64,000 nucleotides of DNA from Streptomyces alboflavus (GTDB lineage: Bacteria > Actinomycetota > Actinomycetes > Streptomycetales > Streptomycetaceae). Shown here one piece after another: positions 17,029 through 25,272 of this stretch. The stretch spans positions 1 through 64,000 of the forward strand of contig NZ_JNXT01000019.1 of assembly GCF_000716675.1 (NCBI RefSeq). Direction: 5' to 3'. The first letter of the stretch is position 1. Every line of letters begins with the position of its first letter. The notes under the pieces are model-generated. The model was not told the DNA's origin, did no database searches, and saw only the letters and a program-made list of their open reading frames with translations. The translations under genes were made by a program, and so were the position numbers.

Positions 17029-17416
17029 TGAGCACCCTTTCGAGCAGTGTCACGTCGGGCTGGCCGCCGGCGTTCTCGTCGCCGCCGGGCTGGTGGATGG
17101 CGACGAGCCCGGCCTCGGCCAGGTCGGCGACGAGGATGCGGGCCACACCGAGCGGCATCGAGAGCAGCGCGGAGACCTCGGCCACCGACTTGACCTCACG
17201 GCACAGGTGGCAGATCCGCTGGTGCTCGGGGAGCAGCCCCATCAGCTGGGCCGGGTCGGCCGTGGTGCTGACCAGCGCCTCTATCGCGAGCTGGTAGCGG
17301 GGCCGGGTCCGGCCGCCGGTCATCGCGTACGGACGCACCAGCGGCTGGTCGCCCTCAACTCCGTACCCGGCATGGGCTGCGCCGTACGGGTCGTGAGAGG
17401 CGGTGGGCGGGTTCAT
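17009..17416 (-). CDS. cvnC: Conservon DUF742 protein CvnC (second copy)
   Basis: A 135-residue DUF742 protein with a short N-terminal tail (MNPPTASHDPYGAAHAGYG) and the same conserved domain as its paralogue, starting QPLVRPYAMTGGRTRPRYQL and including PEHQRICHLCREVKSVAEVSALL. The ATG at 17416 is clear: GGAGGATCC precedes it directly. The longer in-frame reading upstream is low-complexity and unlikely to be coding. About 157 bp separates it from cvnB, a wider gap than in the other conservon, leaving room for an internal promoter. Confidence 0.92.
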   Translation of the reverse strand: MNPPTASHDPYGAAHAGYGVEGDQPLVRPYAMTGGRTRPRYQLAIEALVSTTADPAQLMGLLPEHQRICHLCREVKSVAEVSALLSMPLGVARILVADLAEAGLVAIHQPGGDENAGGQPDVTLLERVLSGLRKL

Positions 17417-17573
17417 GGATCCTCCGGGCGGGACAGCAGTTGTCTGCGTTCCGTCTGACAGAGCCGGGTGGGGGCATGACTGGCGGCCGGACGGTGAGTC
17501 GGTACGTTCGGTCGGCTCGCTCGGACGGTGGGGCGGCCGGGCGAGGGCGGGCGGTGCGGGCCGTGGGGGATGC

Positions 17574-17996
17574 CTAGTGGAGCAGGCTGCCCTGGAGTTC
17601 GGCGCGCAGGTCCGGGGTGAGGACGGTGCCCGCACGGTCGACGAGGAGGGCCATCTCGTAGCCGACGAGGCCGATGTCGCACTCGGGGTGTGCGAGGACG
17701 GCGAGGGAGGAACCGTCGGAGACGGACATGATGAACAGGAAGCCGCGCTCCATCTCCACCACGGTCTGCGTGACCGCGCCGCCCTCGAAGATCCGGGACG
17801 CCCCGGCGGTGAGGGAGGTCAGGCCGGAGGCGACGGCCGCGAGCTGGTCGGCGCGGTCGCGCGGAAAGCCCTCGGACATCGCGAGAAGCAGGCCGTCGGC
17901 GGAGACCACGACCGTGTGGGACACCCCGGGGGTGTTGTCCACGAAGTTGGTGATCAACCAGTTCAGGTTCTGTGCCGCCTGGCTCATCGGACTCAA
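17574..17996 (-). CDS. cvnB: Conservon roadblock/LC7 protein CvnB (second copy)
   Basis: A 140-residue roadblock/LC7 protein nearly identical to the one at 12296-12718; differences are concentrated in conservative sites (GGAVTQ versus GGSVTQ, AHPECDIGLVGYEM versus AHPEADIGLIGYEM). It starts MSPMSQAAQ. AGGAG lies six bases upstream of a TTG (17996) that directly follows the cvnA stop codon; the ATG at 17987 is the alternative start. Likely partner of the adjacent CvnD. Confidence 0.92.
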   Translation of the reverse strand: MSPMSQAAQNLNWLITNFVDNTPGVSHTVVVSADGLLLAMSEGFPRDRADQLAAVASGLTSLTAGASRIFEGGAVTQTVVEMERGFLFIMSVSDGSSLAVLAHPECDIGLVGYEMALLVDRAGTVLTPDLRAELQGSLLH

Positions 17997-20900
17997 CTAA
18001 CGCTCCTGCTGGTGAGTGGGGAAACTGCCGGTCTGGCCGGTACCGGCCTGGCGACCCTGCTGGATGCCCCGACGGAGATTGGTCAGCCGGCCGCGCACGT
18101 CGTCGGGCGCACGGGAGACCTGCGGTCCCGCGCTCTCCTGAGCCTGCTGTGCGGTGCCCGCCACGAGGTTCGCCCGTGGCACCCGGCGCGGCAGCCCGGA
18201 AGTGGTGACGCCGCCCGCGGAGGGCTGCCGGACGCGCTCGGCCTGGCGACCGAGCTCGTCGTTCGGCGATGTACGCCAAGCGGTGTTGCTGGTGTTGCCG
18301 GTGGTGCTGCTCGTGTTGCCGTTGCCCGCGGTCGGTGCCGCGGCCGGAGCCGGGGAGCCGCCGGGACGCTGGGGCAGCGGGGGCGTGCCGAGGCCGCCCG
18401 CGCGGCCCTGGTCGGGCGCCGGGCGCTGCGGCAGCTGCTGCTCGCGCTGCGGAAGCGGCTGCTGGGCCGGACCGGCCTCCGGACGGCGGACCGGCTCCGG
18501 GCGGTGCCCGGGCTCGGCGCCGTTGCCGCGCTGCGGGGCCTGCGGCTGCTGGTTGCGGCGCGGCTGCGGGCGCTGCGGAAGGCCCGGGTGGCGCTGCTCG
18601 GACTGCCGGTCGCGCTCGGCCTGCTGCTGTGCCTGCTGGGCCTGGGCCTGCGCCTGACGCTCTTCCTGCGCCTGACGCTCCTGCTCGGCCTGGTCCTGGG
18701 CCTGCTGCGAGAACCAGTTGGTCTCCAGCGTGTCGTACAGCGGCGTGCGGCCGTCCAGCGGTCCGGACGCGGGCGGCAGGGCCTCCGGCTCGGACTGCTG
18801 CGGCGCCTGCGGGGCCTCGGGCAACTGGGCCTGCGGGCGCTGCGGGGCGCCCTGACCGTCGCCGCGCTGGCCCTGGGGCTGCTGCGGGGCGCCCTGGCGG
18901 TCGCCCTGACCCTGGCCGCGGCGCGGCGCGGGCGGACGCGGCACGGAGAACTCGCCGGTGCTGTGCGGGGCCTGGCCGCCCTGACCACTCTGGCCGCCCT
19001 GCGGGGCACCCTGGGCGGGGCCGCCGAAGACGTCGGAGCGCACGAACTCGCCGGTGTTCTGCCCGCCGGGAGCCTGGACGGCGCCGTTCTGCCCCGACGT
19101 GCCCGGGGGCGGGCCGTCGAAGTCGGGGCGGTCGAACTGCGCGGTGGAGCCGGGGCCCTGGCGGTCGTCGAGGCCCGCGGGGACCGCGAACTGACCGGTG
19201 GACTCGGGCTCCTCGTGGCCGCGGGGGGTGTCGAACGGCTCGCGGGAGACCTGCGGCTGCGCGTTCTCGTCGCTCCAACTGGGCGTACGGGGCTGGGGGT
19301 TGCCGCCCGGCAGCTCGGCGCGCGGGGCGTTGCCGCGCTGGCCGGAGCCCGGCCGCGGCGGCAGCTGCGGCCGCCGGCCCTGCTCGCCGCCCGCGTCGTT
19401 CGTACGCTGCTGGGGCACCGGAGGCTGCGCCATGCCGGCACCGGGGCGGCTGCCCTGGGAGAAGCCGCTCCGGCCGCCCTGCGGGGCCTGGGGGCTCTGC
19501 GGCAGCTGCGGCGCCTGCGGACGCTGGGCGCCGCCGGGGCCGTTCGGCGCCGGAGGACCGGCGAGACCAGCGGGCCCGTTCGCACCGGCACCCCCGCCGG
19601 GCCCGGACGCACCGGCCCCCGCGAGACCGCCCGGCGCCACCGGGGACCCGGCCGACGGGCCCTGGTTGCCGCCGCGTGCGGGCAGTGCCGCGCGCGGTCC
19701 GGGACCGGAGGGCACCTGGCCGCGCTGCGCACTCGCGCCGGGGCCGACCTGGCCACGGGCGCGTGCGGCACCGCCGAGACCGGCCGCCACGCCACCGCCG
19801 CGCCGGGCGGCGGCGGCACCCGCGGCCGCCTGGGCCGCGGCGGGACCGCCGGTCGGTGCGGGCGCGCCCGCCTTGCTCGGGACCTTCTTGCCGCCCTGGG
19901 CGACGTCGACGGGCAGCATGACCAGCGCGGTCGTACCACCGGAGTCGGAGGGGCGCAGCTGGATGCGGATGCCGTGGCGCTGCGAGAGGCGGCCGACCAC
20001 GAACAGACCCATGCGGCGGGAGACGGAGACGTCCACGGTGGGCGGCGACGCGAGCCGCTCGTTGATCGCGGCGAGGTCCTCGGGGGAGAGGCCGATGCCG
20101 GTGTCGTGGATCTCGATGAGCACGCGGCCGTCGGGCAGCGCGTGACCGGTCACCTTGACCTTGGTCTGCGGCGAGGAGAACGAGGTCGCGTTCTCGAGCA
20201 GCTCGGCGAGGAGGTGCACGAGGTCGTTGACGACGCGTCCGGCGACCTCGGTCGAGGGCACCGCGGACAGCTCGATGCGCTCGTACTGCTCCACCTCGGA
20301 CGCGGCGGCGCGCAGCACGTCGACGAGGGGGACCGGGCGGGTCCAGCGGCGGCCCGGCTCCTCACCGGCGAGGACGAGGAGGTTCTCGCCGTTACGGCGC
20401 ATGCGGGTCGCGAGGTGGTCGAGCTTGAACAGCGAGGACAGCTGGTCGGGGTCGGCCTCGCGGGACTCCAGCTCGGAGATGAGCGAGAGCTGGCGCTGGA
20501 TGAGGCCCTGGGAGCGGCGCGAGAGGTTGGTGAACATCGCGTTGACGTTGCCCCGCAGGAGGGCCTGCTCGGCGGCGAGGCGGACGGCCTCGCGGTGCAC
20601 GTCGTCGAAGGCCGCGGCCACCTGGCCGATCTCGTCCCGGGAGTGCACACCGACCGACTCCACGGACGTGTCGACGTCCTGCGGGTCGGACTCGGAGAGC
20701 TGCTTGACCAGCTCGGGCAGGCGGTCCTGGGCGACCTTGGTGGCGGTGTCCTGGAGCCGGCGAAGGGAGCGGATCATGGACCGGGCCACGACGAAGGCGC
20801 CGACGAGCGAGACGCCGAGGACGAGCAGGATGAGCGCACCGTTGAGGATCGCCTGCTGCTCGGACTCGTTCCTGAGCGAACGGGCCTTCTGCTCCATCTC

Positions 20901-22043
20901 GTCGAGCAGCGTCAGCTCGATCTTGGACATCTCCGAGATCTTGGTGGAGTCGGCGTCCACCCAGTCCTTGTAGGAGCGCTTGCCGCGGAGCTTGATGCCG
21001 CCCTCCTGCTCCAGGACGCGCTTGGCGTAGGAGTTGGCGGCCTGGATGGCGGAGTTGCCCTCGCTGATGGGCTTGAGGAGCTTCTCGCGGTCACCGGTGT
21101 AGATCCGGTTGAAGGACTGGAGCTCCGAGCCCTCCTTGTCCAGGGCGGAGAAGGCGTAGCGGCGGTCGGTCTCGGAGAGCTTGCCGAACTCGCGGTTGTT
21201 CGCGGGCAGGGCGGCCGCGATGATGGCGCGCTGCACGGACGCGTACTCCTTGGCGGAGGAGAACGCGGACAGCGCGCGGGTGCGCTGGATCATGTCCGGG
21301 TTGCTGGTCGCCTGCGCCATGTCCTGGGAGAGCTTCAGGAGCTGCTCGATGAGCTGGCTGTAGGCGTCGACCGTCTGCGAGAAGGACTTGTCGTCGGCGT
21401 ACGCGTTGCGGCGCACCTCGTTGATCTTCTGCAGCTGCCGGGTGATCTGGATCGTGCTCTGGCGGACGCCGAGCAGACCCTTGTCGTTGTCGCTGTCCTC
21501 CAGCTGCTGGGTGCCGCGCAGGAAGGTGCGGTACGCGCGGTCCGTCTTGACCCGGGTGCCCTTGACGGCGAAGTCCGAGTCCTTCGCGCCGTGCGCGAGG
21601 GGGCCTGCCGACTGGTCGCGCTCCTCCTGGAGCGCGGCGGCCAGATCGGTGGCCTGCTTCGTCATGTCGGTCAGCAGCTTCATGTTGTCGAGCTGCTCGA
21701 TCTCGTCGAGGGACGAGTTGATACGCAGCGCGCCCAGCGAGGTCGCGGCGATGACGGGGAGCGCGAGAAGCGAGACCAGACGGGTGGAGATGCGCCAGTT
21801 GCGCAGGGCTATTCGCGGGCCGGGACCCGGGGGTGTCTTGGATCCCTTCGGCAGGGCTCCGCCCGCGGCGGGCCCGGAAGCGCCCGTGCCGCCGTCACCG
21901 GACTGCACCTGTCCGGGGTTCTGGGCGTGCTGGGCCGAGGAGCCGCGGTCACTTCCGCCGCGCTCCGGCTCCGCCGAAGCATCCCCTCGGCCGCGACCGG
22001 CCTGGGGAGACCCCTTGCCATCCCTCTTGAAACGTCCCTGCAC
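17997..22043 (-). CDS. cvnA: Conservon sensor histidine kinase-like CvnA (second copy)
   Basis: A 1348-residue membrane sensor. The N-terminal ~95 residues are charged and disordered. A first transmembrane helix (LVSLLALPVIAATSLGAL), a NIT-type extracellular domain rich in helices, a second helix (GALILLVLGVSLVGAFVV) and a HAMP-like segment follow. The kinase core has LDHLATRMRRNGENLLVL, N-box ELLENATSFSSP, DTGIGL and RMGLFVVGRLS. The remaining ~600 residues are an extreme Pro/Gln/Gly/Ala-rich tail ending in the family's R-G-R-L-T-N-L-R-R-G-I-Q-Q-G-R element. The GTG at 22043 has AGAGG 11 bases upstream, the same arrangement as in the other cvnA. Confidence 0.9.
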   Translation of the reverse strand: MQGRFKRDGKGSPQAGRGRGDASAEPERGGSDRGSSAQHAQNPGQVQSGDGGTGASGPAAGGALPKGSKTPPGPGPRIALRNWRISTRLVSLLALPVIAATSLGALRINSSLDEIEQLDNMKLLTDMTKQATDLAAALQEERDQSAGPLAHGAKDSDFAVKGTRVKTDRAYRTFLRGTQQLEDSDNDKGLLGVRQSTIQITRQLQKINEVRRNAYADDKSFSQTVDAYSQLIEQLLKLSQDMAQATSNPDMIQRTRALSAFSSAKEYASVQRAIIAAALPANNREFGKLSETDRRYAFSALDKEGSELQSFNRIYTGDREKLLKPISEGNSAIQAANSYAKRVLEQEGGIKLRGKRSYKDWVDADSTKISEMSKIELTLLDEMEQKARSLRNESEQQAILNGALILLVLGVSLVGAFVVARSMIRSLRRLQDTATKVAQDRLPELVKQLSESDPQDVDTSVESVGVHSRDEIGQVAAAFDDVHREAVRLAAEQALLRGNVNAMFTNLSRRSQGLIQRQLSLISELESREADPDQLSSLFKLDHLATRMRRNGENLLVLAGEEPGRRWTRPVPLVDVLRAAASEVEQYERIELSAVPSTEVAGRVVNDLVHLLAELLENATSFSSPQTKVKVTGHALPDGRVLIEIHDTGIGLSPEDLAAINERLASPPTVDVSVSRRMGLFVVGRLSQRHGIRIQLRPSDSGGTTALVMLPVDVAQGGKKVPSKAGAPAPTGGPAAAQAAAGAAAARRGGGVAAGLGGAARARGQVGPGASAQRGQVPSGPGPRAALPARGGNQGPSAGSPVAPGGLAGAGASGPGGGAGANGPAGLAGPPAPNGPGGAQRPQAPQLPQSPQAPQGGRSGFSQGSRPGAGMAQPPVPQQRTNDAGGEQGRRPQLPPRPGSGQRGNAPRAELPGGNPQPRTPSWSDENAQPQVSREPFDTPRGHEEPESTGQFAVPAGLDDRQGPGSTAQFDRPDFDGPPPGTSGQNGAVQAPGGQNTGEFVRSDVFGGPAQGAPQGGQSGQGGQAPHSTGEFSVPRPPAPRRGQGQGDRQGAPQQPQGQRGDGQGAPQRPQAQLPEAPQAPQQSEPEALPPASGPLDGRTPLYDTLETNWFSQQAQDQAEQERQAQEERQAQAQAQQAQQQAERDRQSEQRHPGLPQRPQPRRNQQPQAPQRGNGAEPGHRPEPVRRPEAGPAQQPLPQREQQLPQRPAPDQGRAGGLGTPPLPQRPGGSPAPAAAPTAGNGNTSSTTGNTSNTAWRTSPNDELGRQAERVRQPSAGGVTTSGLPRRVPRANLVAGTAQQAQESAGPQVSRAPDDVRGRLTNLRRGIQQGRQAGTGQTGSFPTHQQER

Positions 22044-22617
22044 TAGCGTCGCAACCTCTGGACCAGGCGTCCTGCCGCGTGGACGGCGGGACGGTGTCGG
22101 CGTCTCGGGGCGCCAGGCACCCCTTGGTGGTCGTGAGACCGGCGCTGCTCTCCCCCTTCCCGCCGCCACTCGGCGCTGCGTTGCGCCCCTGTGCGCCGGT
22201 TCGATCCCGCGGCGGTCCCGGGAATTCCAGCACAGTGCAGGATCTCCAACAAGGCCCGTGGGTCAGCCCATGAACTCCGTGACACCACGTGATTGGCGCG
22301 TTACGAGACGTAGAAAGTGAAGTCTCCCATAACGGACTTTTCCATACGAGAACGCCGGGCGTAGCGGGTGTCCCAGTCTTCATGATCAGGAGCGGAATGA
22401 GCGCTTCAGGCGGGCAATGTCCGTTTTCAATGGTTGGACCGCGAGCCGGAATTGACCCTTTTGCCCACTACTAAGTGAGCAAACTCACATGAAGATCATG
22501 GCCTCTTCTGGACTTTGGTTGGGAATTGCATGTTTAGCCTGACGCTTTACAGGGATGGCGAAACCGACAACCGGCGTCCACCGAGCGACGCCCCAACCGA
22601 CAGGGTCGAAACGGCAG
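22044..22617. other. Promoter-containing region upstream of the second conservon
   Basis: About 574 bp without a convincing gene. The GC content falls from about 22280 onward, as expected for promoters of the minus-strand conservon and the plus-strand small peptide. The inverted repeat GTGAG-CAAA-CTCAC lies at 22475-22488, just after TTGACC (22452-22457). No start-matched -10 box stands out. Confidence 0.45.
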
Positions 22618-22788
22618 ATGAAGTCCACGTTGATGTTCCGCAACATAGCCAACCCGCGCCGCACCACCCTCGCGCACCTCAAGGACGCAGACGACGTGCA
22701 GCCCGTGGCCGAGCAGCCGGAGCACCCCGTAGAACTGCCGACCCAGACGGCGAACCCCCGCCGCACGGTCCTGATGGAAGCACCGTAG
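22618..22788 (+). CDS. Small protein with duplicated NPRRT motif
   Basis: A 56-residue protein not matched to a family I can name. It contains IANPRRTTLAHL near the N-terminus and TANPRRTVLMEAP at the C-terminus, joined by an acidic Glu/Gln/Pro-rich linker. Codon use is strongly GC3-biased, which supports real coding. It starts at ATG 22618 (MKSTLMFRNIA); an in-frame ATG at 22555 is possible but poorly supported. It lies between the conservon and the FAHD gene, followed by a dispersed repeat. It may be a ligand-type peptide, a RiPP-like precursor or an ordinary small binding protein; none is established. Confidence 0.6.
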   Translation: MKSTLMFRNIANPRRTTLAHLKDADDVQPVAEQPEHPVELPTQTANPRRTVLMEAP

Positions 22789-22816
22789 GACGAAGAGCGA
22801 CGCCCGGCAGGGAAAG

Positions 22817-22880
22817 AGCCCGTCCGGCGATTGAGGGCGAGCCGCGAAGCGGCGATCAGGGGGAGAGGGGCGAAGCCCCA
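22817..22880. repeat. Dispersed Streptomyces intergenic repeat (copy 1)
   Basis: Core AGCCCGTCCGGCGATTGAGG at 22817-22836, followed by a short palindrome (GCCGC-GAA-GCGGC) and GGGGCGAAGCCCC. The same core recurs at 45063-45101 (inverted), 45154-45220 and 51931-51970. It lies in the leader of the FAHD gene. Confidence 0.8.
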
Positions 22881-22923
22881 TAGACTGGAGCGCACACCTC
22901 CACCACGAACGCAAGGGGCCCCG

Positions 22924-23721
22924 TTGCGCATCGCCAGATTCTCCATCGACGGCAATGTCGCCTTCGGCGCGGTCGAGGGCGAAGCTCCCCCCGGGAGCAC
23001 CGAGGGGCTCGTCCTCGACATCATCAAAGGCATCCCGTTCGCCGACTTCGAGCTCTCCGGCACGAAGGTCCCGCTGAGCAAGGTGCGCCTGCTCCCGCCG
23101 GTGCTGCCCAACAAGATCGTGGGCATCGGCCGCAACTACGCGGACCACGCCCGGGAGCTCGGCAACGAGATCCCCGACACCCCGGTCGCCTTCTTCAAGC
23201 CGTCCACCTCCGTGTGCGGCCCCGGCGACCCCGTCGAGTACCCCTCGTTCTCAAGGGAAGTGCACTACGAGGCCGAGCTGGCCGTGGTCATCGGCCGGAT
23301 GTGCCGCGAGGTGCCGCGCGAGCGCGTCGCCGACGTCATCCTCGGCTACACCTGTGCCAACGACGTCACCGCGCGGGACATCCAGCGCAGCGAGAACCAG
23401 TGGTCGCGCGCCAAGGGCTTCGACACCTCCTGCCCGCTCGGTCCCTGGGTGGAGACCGACATCGACCTGGCCCGCGCCGCCGACCTCACGCTCCAGTGCA
23501 CGGTCAACGGCGAACAGCGCCAGCTGGGCCGCACCTCGGACATGATCCATCCCATCGAGGATCTCATCGTCCACATCACCGAGGCCATGACGCTGCTCCC
23601 CGGCGACGTCATCCTCACGGGCACCCCGGCAGGGGTCGGCCCCCTCAACGTCGGCGACGAGGTCGCCGTCACCATCGAAGGCATCGGCACTCTCACCAAC
23701 AAGGTGATCAAGCGTGGCTAA
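22924..23721 (+). CDS. Fumarylacetoacetate hydrolase family protein
   Basis: A 265-residue FAHD-family protein with metal-dependent hydrolase or decarboxylase activity on acyl-pyruvate-like substrates. The N-terminal domain (MRIARFSIDGNVAFGAVEG) is followed by the core: IGRNYADHARELG, the F-x-K-P sequence FFKPSTSVCGPGD, HYEAELAVVIG and the metal-binding E-x-E region, then TCANDVTARDIQ and the C-terminal GTPAGVGPLNVGD. The TTG start at 22924 is preceded by AAGGGG. The gene overlaps gltX by 8 bp, so the two are translationally coupled. The substrate is not predictable. Confidence 0.88.
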   Translation: MRIARFSIDGNVAFGAVEGEAPPGSTEGLVLDIIKGIPFADFELSGTKVPLSKVRLLPPVLPNKIVGIGRNYADHARELGNEIPDTPVAFFKPSTSVCGPGDPVEYPSFSREVHYEAELAVVIGRMCREVPRERVADVILGYTCANDVTARDIQRSENQWSRAKGFDTSCPLGPWVETDIDLARAADLTLQCTVNGEQRQLGRTSDMIHPIEDLIVHITEAMTLLPGDVILTGTPAGVGPLNVGDEVAVTIEGIGTLTNKVIKRG

Positions 23722-25186
23722 CGCGGTACGCGTACGTTTCTGTCCCTCCCCGACCGGCAACCCCCACGTGGGCCTGGTCCGCACCGCCCTGTTCAACTGG
23801 GCCTACGCCCGGCACAACGAGGGCACCCTGGTCTTCCGCATCGAGGACACCGACGCGGCCCGTGACTCCGAGGAGTCCTACGAGCAGCTGCTCGACTCGA
23901 TGCGCTGGCTGGGCTTCGACTGGGACGAGGGCCCTGAGATCGGCGGCCCGCACGCGCCGTACCGGCAGTCGCAGCGCATGGACATCTACCGCGACATCGC
24001 GGCCAAGCTCCTCGACGGCGGCTACGCCTACCCCTGCTACTGCACCACCGAGGAGCTGGACGCCCGCCGCGAGGCGGCCCGCGCCGCCGGCAAGCCGTCG
24101 GGCTACGACGGCCACTGCCGCGACCTGACCGCCGAGCAGAAGCAGGCGTACGAGGCCGAGGGCCGCAGCCACATCGTGCGCTTCCGGATGCCCGACGAGG
24201 CCACCACCTTCACCGATCTGGTGCGCGGCGAGATCACCGTCCAGGCCGAGAACGTCACCGATTACGGCATCGTGCGTGCCAACGGCGCCCCGCTGTACAC
24301 GCTGGTCAACCCGGTCGACGACGCCCTGATGGAGATCACCCACGTCCTTCGCGGCGAGGACCTGCTGTCCTCGACGCCGCGCCAGATCGCCCTCTACAAG
24401 GCGCTGATCGACCTGGGCGTCGCCAAGGCGATCCCCGAGTTCGGCCACCTCCCGTACGTGATGGGCGAGGGCAACAAGAAGCTGAGCAAGCGCGACCCCC
24501 AGGCGTCGCTCAACCTCTACCGCGAGCGCGGCTTCCTGCCCGAGGGACTGCTGAACTACCTGTCCCTCCTCGGCTGGTCGTTCTCCGCCGACCAGGACGT
24601 CTTCTCGATCCCCGACATGGTCGCGAAGTTCGACCTCGCGGACGTGAACGCCAACCCGGCCCGCTTCGACCTGAAGAAGGCCGAGGCGATCAACGCCGAC
24701 CACATCCGGATGCTGGACGTGAAGGCCTTCGCCGAGGCCTGCGCCCCCTGGCTCAAGGCCCCGCACGCCCCCTGGGCGCCGGACGCCTTCGACCAGGAGA
24801 AGTGGGACGCGATCGCCCCGCACGCCCAGACCCGCATCAAGGTCCTCTCCGAGATCACGGACAACGTCGACTTCCTGTTCCTGCCGGAGCCGGTCTTCGA
24901 CGAGGCGTCCTGGACGAAGGCGATGAAGGAGGGCAGCGACGCCCTGCTCCGCACGGCCCGCGAGAAGCTGGACGCGGCCGACTGGACCTCGGCGGAGTCC
25001 CTCAAGGAGGCCGTCCTCGCCGCCGGTGAGGCGCACGGCCTGAAGCTCGGCAAGGCGCAGGCCCCGGTCCGCGTCGCCGTCACCGGCCGCACGATCGGCC
25101 TGCCGCTCTTCGAGTCCCTGGAGATCCTGGGCAAGGAGAAGGCGCTGGCCCGCGTCGACGCGGCCCTGGCGAAGCTCGCCGGATAA
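23714..25186 (+). CDS. gltX: Glutamyl-tRNA synthetase
   Basis: A 490-residue class I aminoacyl-tRNA synthetase charging tRNA-Glu. In actinobacteria, which generally lack GlnRS, it also charges tRNA-Gln with Glu for later amidation by GatCAB. The HIGH-type motif is PSPTGNPHVG near the N-terminus and the KMSKS-type motif is KLSKRD around residue 257. The RIEDTDAARD segment, the zinc-containing insertion (YPCYCTTEELD) and the C-terminal anticodon-binding domain are complete. The GTG at 23714 lies inside the end of the FAHD gene. A 22-bp terminator stem follows. Confidence 0.97.
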   Translation: MANAVRVRFCPSPTGNPHVGLVRTALFNWAYARHNEGTLVFRIEDTDAARDSEESYEQLLDSMRWLGFDWDEGPEIGGPHAPYRQSQRMDIYRDIAAKLLDGGYAYPCYCTTEELDARREAARAAGKPSGYDGHCRDLTAEQKQAYEAEGRSHIVRFRMPDEATTFTDLVRGEITVQAENVTDYGIVRANGAPLYTLVNPVDDALMEITHVLRGEDLLSSTPRQIALYKALIDLGVAKAIPEFGHLPYVMGEGNKKLSKRDPQASLNLYRERGFLPEGLLNYLSLLGWSFSADQDVFSIPDMVAKFDLADVNANPARFDLKKAEAINADHIRMLDVKAFAEACAPWLKAPHAPWAPDAFDQEKWDAIAPHAQTRIKVLSEITDNVDFLFLPEPVFDEASWTKAMKEGSDALLRTAREKLDAADWTSAESLKEAVLAAGEAHGLKLGKAQAPVRVAVTGRTIGLPLFESLEILGKEKALARVDAALAKLAG

Positions 25187-25214
25187 CCGCGCGGGTACGT
25201 CACGCGGGTACGCC

Positions 25215-25263
25215 GTACGGGAAGGGCCCGGAAGCCGACACGGCTTCCGGGCCCTTCCCGTAC
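25215..25263. terminator. Terminator hairpin after gltX
   Basis: A 22-bp perfect stem (25215-25236 with 25242-25263) and a 5-base loop. Its right arm ends nine bases before the HAD gene start, leaving no room for a separate leader. Confidence 0.85.
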
Positions 25264-25272
25264 GTTCACAGC

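Noticed and set aside
17403..22046. A 1547-residue open frame on the plus strand over the conservon kinase
   Set aside because: Composition is reversed third-position-rich coding; CvnA has clear domains on the other strand.
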